From: JAHIQC01 sp964565645
Lineage (GTDB): Bacteria; Actinomycetota; Coriobacteriia; Anaerosomatales; JAHIQC01
Direction: 5' to 3'
Length of the DNA: 64,000 bases
NCBI GenBank assembly: GCA_964565645.1
Contig: CAZMFQ010000001.1
Coordinates: forward strand, 124,001 to 188,000
Shown: positions 1 to 7,798 of the stretch, in pieces
How positions within the stretch are numbered: position 1 is the first letter of the stretch
Layout: every line of letters starts with the position of its first letter
Program-made: the position numbers and the translations under genes
Notes under the pieces: generated by a model
Seen by the model: the letters and a program-made list of their open reading frames with translations, nothing else
What the model was told of the DNA's origin: nothing
Database searches by the model: none

Positions 1-1192
1 CCGCGATCTCGGCCGTCTCCGGGTCCCTGATCTCCCCGACCATGACCACGTCGGGATCGGAACGAAGGATCGTGCGCAGTCCGGCCGCGAACGTGAGACC
101 GATCTTGAAGTTGACGGCCATCTGCGTGATGCCGGCCATCTGATACTCGATGGGATCCTCGACCGTGATGATCTTGCGGGTGGTCTCGTTGAGGAGCTGC
201 AGCGCGCCGTAGAGCGTGGTCGACTTGCCCGAGCCCGTCGGACCGGCGATGAACAACGCTCCGTAGGGCTTGGAGATCATGTCCTTGACAGCGCGCAGGT
301 TGGCATCGGTCAGGCCGATGTCTTCGATGGAGCGGAACGCCAGTTCGCTGTTGAGTATCCGCAGCGTGAGCGCCTCGCCGTTGGGGGTGGGCAGGCTCGC
401 AACACGGATGTCGACCGGACGATCGTCCACGCGCAGAGCGATACGGCCGTCCTGCGGCCTACGGCGCTCGGCGATGTCCATCTCGGCCATGATCTTGATG
501 CGGCTCGTGACTCCCGGCTTTGCGGCGACGGGCAACTCCATGACCTCGTTCATGACGCCGTCGATGCGATACCGGACCACGAAACGCTTGGTGTCGGGCT
601 CTATGTGTATGTCGCTGGCGCCCGCGCGCACGGCCTCGCGGATCAACTGGTTCACGAGCCGTACGATCGGCACGTCCTCACTGCCGATGGGCGCGGTGAA
701 CTCCTCGTCCTCCTCGGACAACTCCTCGACAGACTCGACGATGTCCTGGAACGCGTCAGAGGACGCGATGTACTTGTCTATCGCGTGGAACAGTTGTGAA
801 CCGGCGACGACCACCGGACGCACGCGCATACCCGTACGCATCTCGACGTCGTCGATGGCCTCGATATCCAGAGGGTTGGACATCGCGAGCAGAAGCTTGC
901 CGCCTTCGAAACCGATCGGAAGGATCTGGCGTTGTCGCGCCATACGCTCTGGCAACAGAGCCGTGGCGGCATGGTCGACGGGGTATGTCGTGAGGATGAC
1001 GTGCTCGTAGCCCTTCTGCCCCGCGAGCGCAGCGGCCAACTGGTCCTCGGTGACGACCAGATTGCGGACCAGCACCTCGCCGAGCTTCCCCCCGTCACGT
1101 GCCTGGATCGCGAGCGCCTCGGTAAGGTCATCGTCGCTGATCAGTCCGGCGTCCACGAGCAGGTCGCCAAGACGCTCACGAGAGTAGTCCAC
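1..1192 (-). CDS. pilB: Type IV pilus assembly / type II secretion ATPase PilB (GspE family), 3' end cut by the window edge
   Basis: Hexameric cytoplasmic ATPase that powers pilin polymerisation. About 397 residues are visible. The N-terminal region (about residues 1-120) is an MshEN/GSPII_E_N-type domain. The ATPase core shows Walker A GPTGSGKSTT, the Asp-box TVEDPIEYQ and the Walker B-like stretch DVVMVGEIRDPETAE just before the window edge. The C-terminal part lies outside. Start chosen as GTG at 1192 because AGGAG lies about 7 nt upstream. A small membrane-protein gene and a FlgM-like gene lie just upstream on the same strand, so all three may be co-transcribed. The family assignment is secure; PilB rather than GspE is inferred from sequence style, because no other pilus gene is in view. 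Confidence 0.93.
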   Translation of the reverse strand, partial: MDYSRERLGDLLVDAGLISDDDLTEALAIQARDGGKLGEVLVRNLVVTEDQLAAALAGQKGYEHVILTTYPVDHAATALLPERMARQRQILPIGFEGGKLLLAMSNPLDIEAIDDVEMRTGMRVRPVVVAGSQLFHAIDKYIASSDAFQDIVESVEELSEEDEEFTAPIGSEDVPIVRLVNQLIREAVRAGASDIHIEPDTKRFVVRYRIDGVMNEVMELPVAAKPGVTSRIKIMAEMDIAERRRPQDGRIALRVDDRPVDIRVASLPTPNGEALTLRILNSELAFRSIEDIGLTDANLRAVKDMISKPYGALFIAGPTGSGKSTTLYGALQLLNETTRKIITVEDPIEYQMAGITQMAVNFKIGLTFAAGLRTILRSDPDVVMVGEIRDPETAEIA

Positions 1193-1241
1193 GTGTCACT
1201 CCTGCCCTGTCGAGTGGTCGAGCCATCCGAGATACAACGCG

Positions 1242-1526
1242 CTAGACACGTCCCTTTGCCGCACCCACGGCCCACTCGAGAATCAGGAACGCGGCGATAC
1301 TGACGGCGAAGTCGACGTCGAAGACCCCGCCGTAGGGGGTCTTGATAGGGGCGATACCCGTAGGTATGGAAATCATATCCGCCAGCCTCACGACCGCCTC
1401 GCCCCAGGTCTGAGAAGCGAGGGCCCCAAAGAACGAGATGACGAGCGCAGCCGTGACGAGCACTGCGAGAACGATCAGGAGATCCATGACGATGTGGAAG
1501 ATGATGCGAGTCGGATTGCGTGCCAC
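1242..1526 (-). CDS. Small two-helix membrane protein, function unknown (faintly YggT-like)
   Basis: 94 residues. The GTG start at 1526 was chosen because GGGAGGT sits 4-5 nt upstream; an upstream ATG in frame would add only unlikely residues. A hydrophobic helix covers about residues 10-35 and a second about 68-90. Between them is a short loop with TGIAPIKTPYGGVFDVD. The P-x-K-T-P-Y-G-G-x-F-D loop followed by a helix recalls YggT-type proteins, but the match is by eye and weak. It lies 49 nt upstream of pilB on the same strand and probably shares its transcript. No function is assigned. Confidence 0.6.
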   Translation of the reverse strand: MARNPTRIIFHIVMDLLIVLAVLVTAALVISFFGALASQTWGEAVVRLADMISIPTGIAPIKTPYGGVFDVDFAVSIAAFLILEWAVGAAKGRV

Positions 1527-1626
1527 CGGTACCTCCCATGCCATAACAGTACTCAAAGCATTATGGAGGTAGTCTCAGCGGGGCGCCAGAACGCGCGGCG
1601 ACGGGATCGTGGATCCGGCGTCGCGA

Positions 1627-1893
1627 TCAGCGCAGGGAGTCGGAGATGATCCGCCCGATCATCTTCTCGGCGACCTCGGATCCCGAAGGGTGGACTCCGG
1701 CGACGAGGACGCGTGCGTGCTCGACGCGCTCCTCGCGGGTGTCCGGGAGCGTGGCGCAGACCGCCTGCACCTTCTGGATGAGTTCGGGGCTGACCGACCC
1801 TGCCCTGGCCCGGTCGATGTCGGCGACGTGCACGCCTTCTGATGTCTGCAGGTACCTGACTGCGAGTCGGACCTGCTCTTCCGAGATAATCAT
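1627..1893 (-). CDS. FlgM-like small protein (possible anti-sigma factor)
   Basis: 88 residues, soluble, no signal peptide. The C-terminal half has the FlgM pattern: a charged REERVEHAR helix, a short linker, then SEVAEKMIGRIISDSLR, like the family's VAxKIIxxLLxD ending that binds sigma-28. The N-terminus (ISEEQVRLAVRYLQ) is a predicted helix. No flagellar gene or sigma-28 gene is in the window, so the partner is unknown. The ATG has AGGA only 1 nt away, a poor Shine-Dalgarno position. An unusually long structured leader precedes it. It could equally be a small regulator of the pilus genes downstream. FlgM is a motif-level call only. Confidence 0.5.
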   Translation of the reverse strand: MIISEEQVRLAVRYLQTSEGVHVADIDRARAGSVSPELIQKVQAVCATLPDTREERVEHARVLVAGVHPSGSEVAEKMIGRIISDSLR

Positions 1894-1916
1894 GTCCTAG
1901 TGGATATCGGCCGATG

Positions 1917-2030
1917 CTCAGGCCGACTTAACGCGAGACATGTGAAGATTCGGAAACGGCCTGAGAAATGGGGGAGCCCCAAGGCCGGCACCTTGAGGCT
2001 CAGGGGTAAGGGGTTGCATTCGCATGCAAC
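1917..2030 (-). promoter_or_regulatory. Structured 5' leader RNA upstream of the FlgM-like gene
   Basis: Three nested or successive inverted repeats fill the about 140-nt leader on the minus strand. 2013-2030 is a perfect 7-bp stem (GTTGCAT/ATGCAAC, 4-nt loop). 1974-2001 is an 11-bp stem with one G-U wobble in RNA and a 6-nt loop. 1917-1924 pairs with 1958-1965 (8 bp) and ends close to the start codon. None is followed by a U-run, so these are not simple terminators. The layout suggests a cis-regulatory RNA, but no known riboswitch consensus was matched. Confidence 0.45.
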
Positions 2031-2040
2031 TCTTGATGCA

Positions 2041-2068
2041 AGTATAGCGCGGTCACCGCAGGATGCAA
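2041..2068 (-). promoter_or_regulatory. Sigma-70-type promoter for the FlgM-like/pilB transcript
   Basis: On the minus strand TTGCAT (-35, 2063-2068) is separated by 16 nt from TATACT (-10, 2041-2046). The predicted start is near 2034, giving a leader of about 140 nt before the 1893 ATG. Both hexamers are close to consensus. Confidence 0.6.
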
Positions 2069-2151
2069 GAGGTTTGTGAAGGGATTCTCTTGCATTTCCA
2101 GCGTGTTTCCAACCGGTACCGGAAGTCGCGATTTCAGGCGACCCCGACCGC

Positions 2152-3657
2152 TCAGGCGAGTTGAAAGAAGCGGAAGACGGGCTCGAGTCCGGTCACCAGC
2201 GGAACCGTGCCGATCAGCAGCAGTGCGAGCGCGATGACCGCGATGACCGTCGACGCCGCTCGGTCGGTGCCCGGCTCCGACTCCCCGTCGAGCCCGGACG
2301 GCCCTTCGGGTGTCGGCAGAACGTCGGCGGGGACCTCGTCGAAGAACATGCTGCGCATGACTGCGCCGTAGTAGCCGAAGGAGATCACCGAACCGATGAG
2401 TGCGACCAGGACCGGCCACTCGAGGCCCGCCCCTACGGCGATCCTGAAGACATAGAGCTTGCCCCAGAAGCCCGCTGTGAGAGGGATGCCGGTGAGCGAC
2501 AACATGACGATGGCGGTCGACACACCCAGGACCGGATGCTCGCGGCCGATGCCGGCCATGCCGGCGGTGCTGCCGTCCCACGCGGGCCTGAGGCGCTGAA
2601 CGACCTGCGCGACCAGGAACGCCGCCACCGCCGCCAACCCGTAGACCGCGATCAGATACATGAGCGCCTGCATGAGGGTGGTCGCCGCGTCGCGCGTCAG
2701 AGATCCGGCGGCAAGACCCACGAACGCGTAGCCGACCTGAGCGACCCCGGAGTAACCGAGCATCCTCAGGTACGAGCGCTGTCGCAGTCCGACCAGATTG
2801 CCCGCGAGTATCGATCCGACCGCGAGGGCGCCGAAGATGATGGTGTGGTTCAGAGCGGGAACCGCCTTGACCGCGGAGCTCTCGATAGTCAGCGCCGAGA
2901 AGATGATCAGGCCGAGGACCGCACCTATCTTGGGCGCGCTCGACATGAACGCGCCGCCTGCGGGAGGCGCCGTCTCGAATACATCCGGCGCCCAACTGTG
3001 GAACGGGAAGGCTCCGAGCTTGAACGCGTATGCCGAGATGACGAAGACCGCGGCGATCGTCGAGGCCATTCCGAACTCCGGCACGCCCGCCCCGATGGTG
3101 CCGAGGTCGGTACTCCCACCGGTGACGCCGACGTGGATGGCGAGCCCTGCCAGGAACAGGCCCGTTGCCACCGCGCCCTGGATCACGTACTTCATGCCGG
3201 CCTCGGAGGCTCGCGGAGTACGCGCGGCGACCACGATCGCGTAGCAGCACACCGCGATGGTCTCCAACGCGATGAGCGAGAACAGGATGTCGAGCGAGCT
3301 CGCGAGCATCATGGAGGCGGCGGCGGCGATAGCCACCAGCGCGCTCACCCCGCCGCCGCCCGGACGCCGTGAGAGATCGGCCGAACCGCCGATGACAGAC
3401 AATGCGGCGACCAGTGCGATCGTCGACCACACCGCGGCGATCCCGGCGTTGGCGATCATCACGTCTGCGGCAAGTATCCGCTCGGCGCCCGAGAGCCACA
3501 CCGAGAGACCGGCGGCCACCAGCAGCCCGAACGCAGATGAGCGCACCGCCCAACGCCGTCCGGAGAACGCGTCAGCGAGCATCGCTGCGACGCCGGCGAG
3601 CACACACACGAGGATAGGAGACAGGGCCAGCAACTGTGCCGTCTGTGCGTCGCTCAT
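2152..3657 (-). CDS. nuoN: NADH-quinone oxidoreductase subunit N (complex I antiporter-like subunit)
   Basis: 501 residues, about 14 membrane helices, of the Mrp-antiporter-like proton-pumping family. It forms one of the three distal pumping modules of complex I. The start ATG at 3657 overlaps the nuoM stop by one base (TGATG). An upstream-extended frame exists but would run deep into nuoM. It is the last gene of the nuo operon. A weak hairpin follows the stop, without a clear T-run. A short acidic, Pro/Ser-rich stretch (near residues 455-475) precedes the final helix. Confidence 0.95.
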   Translation of the reverse strand: MSDAQTAQLLALSPILVCVLAGVAAMLADAFSGRRWAVRSSAFGLLVAAGLSVWLSGAERILAADVMIANAGIAAVWSTIALVAALSVIGGSADLSRRPGGGGVSALVAIAAAASMMLASSLDILFSLIALETIAVCCYAIVVAARTPRASEAGMKYVIQGAVATGLFLAGLAIHVGVTGGSTDLGTIGAGVPEFGMASTIAAVFVISAYAFKLGAFPFHSWAPDVFETAPPAGGAFMSSAPKIGAVLGLIIFSALTIESSAVKAVPALNHTIIFGALAVGSILAGNLVGLRQRSYLRMLGYSGVAQVGYAFVGLAAGSLTRDAATTLMQALMYLIAVYGLAAVAAFLVAQVVQRLRPAWDGSTAGMAGIGREHPVLGVSTAIVMLSLTGIPLTAGFWGKLYVFRIAVGAGLEWPVLVALIGSVISFGYYGAVMRSMFFDEVPADVLPTPEGPSGLDGESEPGTDRAASTVIAVIALALLLIGTVPLVTGLEPVFRFFQLA

Positions 3658-5093
3658 CAGGCCCCTCCCCTCCCGATCACGATCGCGAGCGCCTGTACAG
3701 CCCTCGCGGAGACGTCGAGCACTATCTTGGGCCACACACCGAGCGCGACGATGGACAGCGCGAGCATCCCCGCAGGGATCCACTCACGCCATGAGAGGTC
3801 GGAGATGCCCGAGAACTCCTCGGCTATCGGACCATGGGCGACCTCGCGCACCGCGCGAAGGTTGTACGCCGCGGCGAGCACAAGGCCGAGGGTGCCGGGC
3901 AGGATCCACCAGCCCCAGGCCTGCCAGGACTCGAGGATGGCCAGGAACTCGCCCGGGAAGCCGGAGAGTCCCGGAAGACCGAGACTCGCCAACGCGGCGA
4001 ACGTGAACACCGTCGCCCACGCGGGGACGACCTTGCCCAACCCGCCGAACCTGGCGATCTCGCGGGTGTGTGTGCGCTCATAGAGCTGCCCGACGAGCAG
4101 GAACATCAGTCCGGCGACCACTCCGTGGCTCACCATGACGAGCACCGCCGCGCCGAGTGCGGCCGGCGTGCCCACCGACAGTGCAAGCACCACGAAGCCC
4201 ATGTGCGAGACCGAACTGTACGCCACGAGGCGCTTGAGGTCGCTCTGTGCGAGCGCCATCGCCGCGCCGTAGACGATGCCGAGGATGCCGAGCACCGCGA
4301 ACAGGGTGCGAGATCCGGGCGCCTGCCACTCGATCGGGCAGATGGGCAGCGCGATGCGCATGAGGCCGTATCCGCCCATCTTGAGCAGGACGCCGGCAAG
4401 CAGGATGGAGCCGGCCGTGGGCGCCTCGACGTGCGCGTCGGGCAGCCAGGTGTGGAGCGGAACGACGGGGATCTTCACGAACATCCCGATCAGCAGAAGC
4501 GGGAACACGATCCTGCTCGGGACCCCCGACGCCGCCGCGGAAAGGTCGGTCATCGTCGCGGCACCCGTCGACACATATGCTACGAGCAGGCCGATGAGCA
4601 TCAGAACGCTGCCGGTGAACGTGTAGATGAAGAACTTCATCGCGGCGTGCTTGCGGTTCTCATGGCCCCAGATGCCGATGAGGAAGAACATCGGTATCAG
4701 CACGGCCTCCCAGAACACGTAGAACAAGAACACGTTCTCGGCGAGGAACACGCCCATCACCGCGGCGACCAGGAACGCGAGCATCGCATGATGGGCAGCG
4801 GGGCGGTCTTGTATCGCCCAGGACGCGAGGACCGCGACCACGCCCAGGAAGGCCGTCAGAGCCACGAGCGGCGCGGACAGCCCGTCGAGCGTGAGCAGCC
4901 ACAATCCCCCGTCGCCGCCCGCTGCGCCGGTGATGATCTCTCCCGAGAACGCGCCCGATCCGAGCAGGGACGCGACGACACCGCATGTCGCGAGCATGCC
5001 GAGGAGCGCCACCACTCGGGCGCGGCGACCGGAGAAAGCCGCGAGGAGCGCGGCCACAGCCGGCACGATGATGAGCAGGTCGACCTGGAACAC
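3657..5093 (-). CDS. nuoM: NADH-quinone oxidoreductase subunit M
   Basis: 478 residues, polytopic antiporter-like subunit. Typical motifs are visible: FFLIGIWG with the following helix bearing the conserved functional region, LHTWLPDAHVEAPTAGSIL in the discontinuous helix 7 region, and LKRLVAYSSVSHMGF. The start is GTG at 5093 with GGGAGGT immediately upstream, one base after the nuoL stop. Translational coupling with nuoL and nuoN is evident from the spacing. Confidence 0.96.
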   Translation of the reverse strand: MFQVDLLIIVPAVAALLAAFSGRRARVVALLGMLATCGVVASLLGSGAFSGEIITGAAGGDGGLWLLTLDGLSAPLVALTAFLGVVAVLASWAIQDRPAAHHAMLAFLVAAVMGVFLAENVFLFYVFWEAVLIPMFFLIGIWGHENRKHAAMKFFIYTFTGSVLMLIGLLVAYVSTGAATMTDLSAAASGVPSRIVFPLLLIGMFVKIPVVPLHTWLPDAHVEAPTAGSILLAGVLLKMGGYGLMRIALPICPIEWQAPGSRTLFAVLGILGIVYGAAMALAQSDLKRLVAYSSVSHMGFVVLALSVGTPAALGAAVLVMVSHGVVAGLMFLLVGQLYERTHTREIARFGGLGKVVPAWATVFTFAALASLGLPGLSGFPGEFLAILESWQAWGWWILPGTLGLVLAAAYNLRAVREVAHGPIAEEFSGISDLSWREWIPAGMLALSIVALGVWPKIVLDVSARAVQALAIVIGRGGA

Positions 5094-5094
5094 G

Positions 5095-6990
5095 CTACCT
5101 CCCCCCTCCGAACCAATTCAGGAACCCGAACCAGTCTCCCCATCTGGGTCCCAGAAGCGTCAGGACGAACAGAACCACCATCCCCGCACCCATGAGGGCC
5201 GTGTACCACTGGGCATCGCCGTACTGGACCTTGCGCAACCCCGAACCGGTCGCGTTCGCGATCTTGGCCACGCCCTCGACGGCGCCGTCGATCACGACGC
5301 GGTCGAGGTAGCGGTACATCGCGCCGCAGACGGCGACCGTGGGAGCAACCACGACGCGTGACACGAAAGCGTCGAAGCCGTAAGCGGAGCGCAAGATCGG
5401 CCACAGCGCACCCGCGCGACCCTCCATGGCGACCTCCGAGGCGGCTCCGTCGCGATAGGCGAACCAACCGCCCGTGATCCCCAGGAGGGCGACCGCGACA
5501 GAGACCGCGGCGATCATGGGATCGAGTGACTCGCCGTGCTCCCCGAGCAGGCGCGCGATCGGCTCTGCCGCGAAGCCCAGGAGTGCGGCCAGAGCCGCAA
5601 GGGCTACGAGCGGACCGCGCATGCTCCACCCGCCCTCGTGGGCGTGATGGTGGCCGCGATACGAGCCGAAGAATGTCAGCCGCGTCGCGCGGGTGATGTA
5701 GAAGGCCGTCAGCAGGCTCGCCAACAGGAGAGCGACCGCCGCCAGCGGTTGTACCTCCCAGACCGAGCGCACGACCTCGTCTTTGGAGAAGAAGCCGGAA
5801 AGCGGCGGCACGCCCGCGAGCGCCGCGGCACCGATGAACCAGGTGATCGCGGTGTACGGCATCAGCCTGAGCAGGCCGCCCATCTCGCGCATGTCCTGCG
5901 TCTCGGTGCCGTGGATGACACTGCCCGATCCCAGAAAGAGCAGCGCCTTGAACGCGGCGTGCGTCACCAGGTGGAACATCGCGACCGCCCACGCACCGGC
6001 GCCGAGCGCGGCGAACATGAACCCGAGTTGGCTGATCGTCGAGTACGCAAGGACCTTCTTGATGTCGGTCTGGGCGAGCGCGACCGTCGCGGCGGCAAGA
6101 GCCGTGAACGCTCCGATCGCGAGGACCACCCCACGCGCAGCAGGTGCGGCCTCGAACAGCGGCCAGGTGCGCGCGACGAGGAACACACCGGCGGCCACCA
6201 TCGTCGCGGCGTGGATCAGCGCGGAGACCGGCGTCGGGCCCTCCATGGCGTCCGGAAGCCAGATGTGAAGGGGGAACTGCGCGGACTTGCCCGCGGCGCC
6301 CACGAACAACAGCAGGGCCGCGGTGGTCACGGTCGCGGCGCTCAGCCCCTCGACGCCCGCCGGGAAGAGCTCCCTGTAGCCAAGGGTCCCGGCACCGGCC
6401 CACAGCAACGCGATCCCGAGCAGCAGCCCGATATCGCCGACGCGTGTCGTCAGGAAGGCCTTCACGGCCGCTTTCGACGCGCTTGGCTTGGTGAACCAGA
6501 ATCCGATGAGCAGATAACTGCACGCGCCGACGAGCTCCCAGCCCAGGAACAGTCCGAGCAGTCCGTCCGCGATCACGAGCAGACTCATGGAGCCCGTGAA
6601 CAGCGAGAGCAGTGCGAAATACCGGTTGAAGCCCTCGTCCTCGGCCATATAGCCGATCGAGAAGAGCATCACCATGGTCGCCACGAAGCCGACCACGAGC
6701 AGCATGAGTGCTGTCATGCCGTCGACCGCGAACCCGAGGTCCAATCCCGGCACCGTGCCGGACGAAAGCCACGCGGTACGAGCGCCGGCTATCCAGGTCC
6801 CGGTCTCCGCGCCCGTCTCGAACCAGCGCAGAGCGGCAGCGACACCGATGCCGAACACGGCGAGCGGCGAGAGCAGCGAGGGCAACGCTACGAGCTTGCC
6901 GAACCGGCGGCCGAACAAGGCGACGAGCGCGGCCATGCCGAACGGCACCGCGACCGCCAGCCACGCGAGGTCGACGAAGGTCTGCGCCAT
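5095..6990 (-). CDS. nuoL: NADH-quinone oxidoreductase subunit L
   Basis: 631 residues, the largest antiporter-like subunit, with the C-terminal extension expected for NuoL (lateral helix and terminal membrane helix). Motifs include WELVGACSYLLIGFW, PLHIWLPDAMEGPTPVSALI and DIKKVLAYSTISQLGFM. The ATG at 6990 overlaps the nuoK stop by one base. A His-rich loop (GHHHAHEGG, near residue 450) lies between late helices. Confidence 0.96.
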   Translation of the reverse strand: MAQTFVDLAWLAVAVPFGMAALVALFGRRFGKLVALPSLLSPLAVFGIGVAAALRWFETGAETGTWIAGARTAWLSSGTVPGLDLGFAVDGMTALMLLVVGFVATMVMLFSIGYMAEDEGFNRYFALLSLFTGSMSLLVIADGLLGLFLGWELVGACSYLLIGFWFTKPSASKAAVKAFLTTRVGDIGLLLGIALLWAGAGTLGYRELFPAGVEGLSAATVTTAALLLFVGAAGKSAQFPLHIWLPDAMEGPTPVSALIHAATMVAAGVFLVARTWPLFEAAPAARGVVLAIGAFTALAAATVALAQTDIKKVLAYSTISQLGFMFAALGAGAWAVAMFHLVTHAAFKALLFLGSGSVIHGTETQDMREMGGLLRLMPYTAITWFIGAAALAGVPPLSGFFSKDEVVRSVWEVQPLAAVALLLASLLTAFYITRATRLTFFGSYRGHHHAHEGGWSMRGPLVALAALAALLGFAAEPIARLLGEHGESLDPMIAAVSVAVALLGITGGWFAYRDGAASEVAMEGRAGALWPILRSAYGFDAFVSRVVVAPTVAVCGAMYRYLDRVVIDGAVEGVAKIANATGSGLRKVQYGDAQWYTALMGAGMVVLFVLTLLGPRWGDWFGFLNWFGGGR

Positions 6991-7304
6991 CAGCCCTTCA
7001 CCTCCGTGATGCCGTCGACGCGCGAGGTGCGCATCGTGCGGGCCACGTTGATAAGGATCGCGAGTCCCACGGCCGCCTCGGCCGCTGCCACGACGATGAT
7101 CAGGACACCTGCGGCCGAAAGCGCGCCCGGCTCAAGCCGCGAACCGGTGCCCGCCGTCATCGAACTCGCAAGGCCGACGAGCAGGACCGTGGCGCCTCCG
7201 AGCATGACCTCGACGCTCGCGAGGATGCCGATGATGTCGCGTCGGGACAGGACACCGTACAACCCGAGGGCGAACAGCGCGGATGCGAGGATCACGAACG
7301 TCAC
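6990..7304 (-). CDS. nuoK: NADH-quinone oxidoreductase subunit K
   Basis: 104 residues, three membrane helices, with the conserved Glu-containing helix (GILASVEVMLGGATVLLVG). The GTG start overlaps the nuoJ stop by four bases (GTGA). Length and position are normal for NuoK. Confidence 0.95.
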   Translation of the reverse strand: MTFVILASALFALGLYGVLSRRDIIGILASVEVMLGGATVLLVGLASSMTAGTGSRLEPGALSAAGVLIIVVAAAEAAVGLAILINVARTMRTSRVDGITEVKG

Positions 7305-7798
7305 TCGCGCTCACCCCCAGCGATGACCACGGCCGCCACGAGGGCGGCAAGCAGGAGCAGGCCTGCTGCCTCGAAATGCGGCAGGTACCTGCCGAGGAGT
7401 TGCGCGGAGACGTCGGCCGTCGAAGACGGCACAGGCGCCTCGGTCATCTTGGGCCATACCGACCGCAGGGAGAACACCATGATGAGGAACACCGAGACCG
7501 CGACCGTGATCACGTCGATGTCGTGCCGGGATTCGAGCGCGGGATCGCCTCCTTCGGTGCGGTGCACGAGCATGATCGCGAACAGCACCAGGACAAGAAC
7601 GCCTCCCACGTATACGAAGACCTGCGAGACCGCGAGGAACGTCTGGCCGAAGTACAGGAACCACCCGGCGACTGCGAGCAGGAACGCTCCCAGGCCAAGC
7701 GCCATGCGGCTCACATCCCGCGAGAACACGACCGCCACCGCGCCGGCCAGGGAGCCGGCCGCCAGCAGCCAGAACACGATCTGGGAACTCGTGGTCAT
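7301..7798 (-). CDS. nuoJ: NADH-quinone oxidoreductase subunit J
   Basis: 165 residues, five membrane helices. It contains the family stretch VFVYVGGVLVLVLFAIML, the pi-bulge helix of NuoJ/ND6. The ATG overlaps the stop of the upstream NuoI-type fusion by four bases (ATGA). Length is usual for the family. Confidence 0.95.
   Translation of the reverse strand: MTTSSQIVFWLLAAGSLAGAVAVVFSRDVSRMALGLGAFLLAVAGWFLYFGQTFLAVSQVFVYVGGVLVLVLFAIMLVHRTEGGDPALESRHDIDVITVAVSVFLIMVFSLRSVWPKMTEAPVPSSTADVSAQLLGRYLPHFEAAGLLLLAALVAAVVIAGGERE

Noticed and set aside
1958..2030. On the plus strand the stretch GGGGGAGCC...GGGGTAAGG followed by a hairpin resembles the start of a ydaO-type c-di-AMP riboswitch.
   Set aside because: The conserved 3' part (GACAGCTAAC-type) is absent and no plus-strand gene follows. 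The promoter and genes all point the other way, so a minus-strand leader explains the structure better.
2161..7326. Long plus-strand open frames opposite the nuo genes (up to about 600 codons).
   Set aside because: They are composition shadows of high-G+C genes on the minus strand: Arg/Asp/His/Glu-rich with no recognisable domains or ribosome sites. The minus-strand frames are complete, ordered nuo genes.
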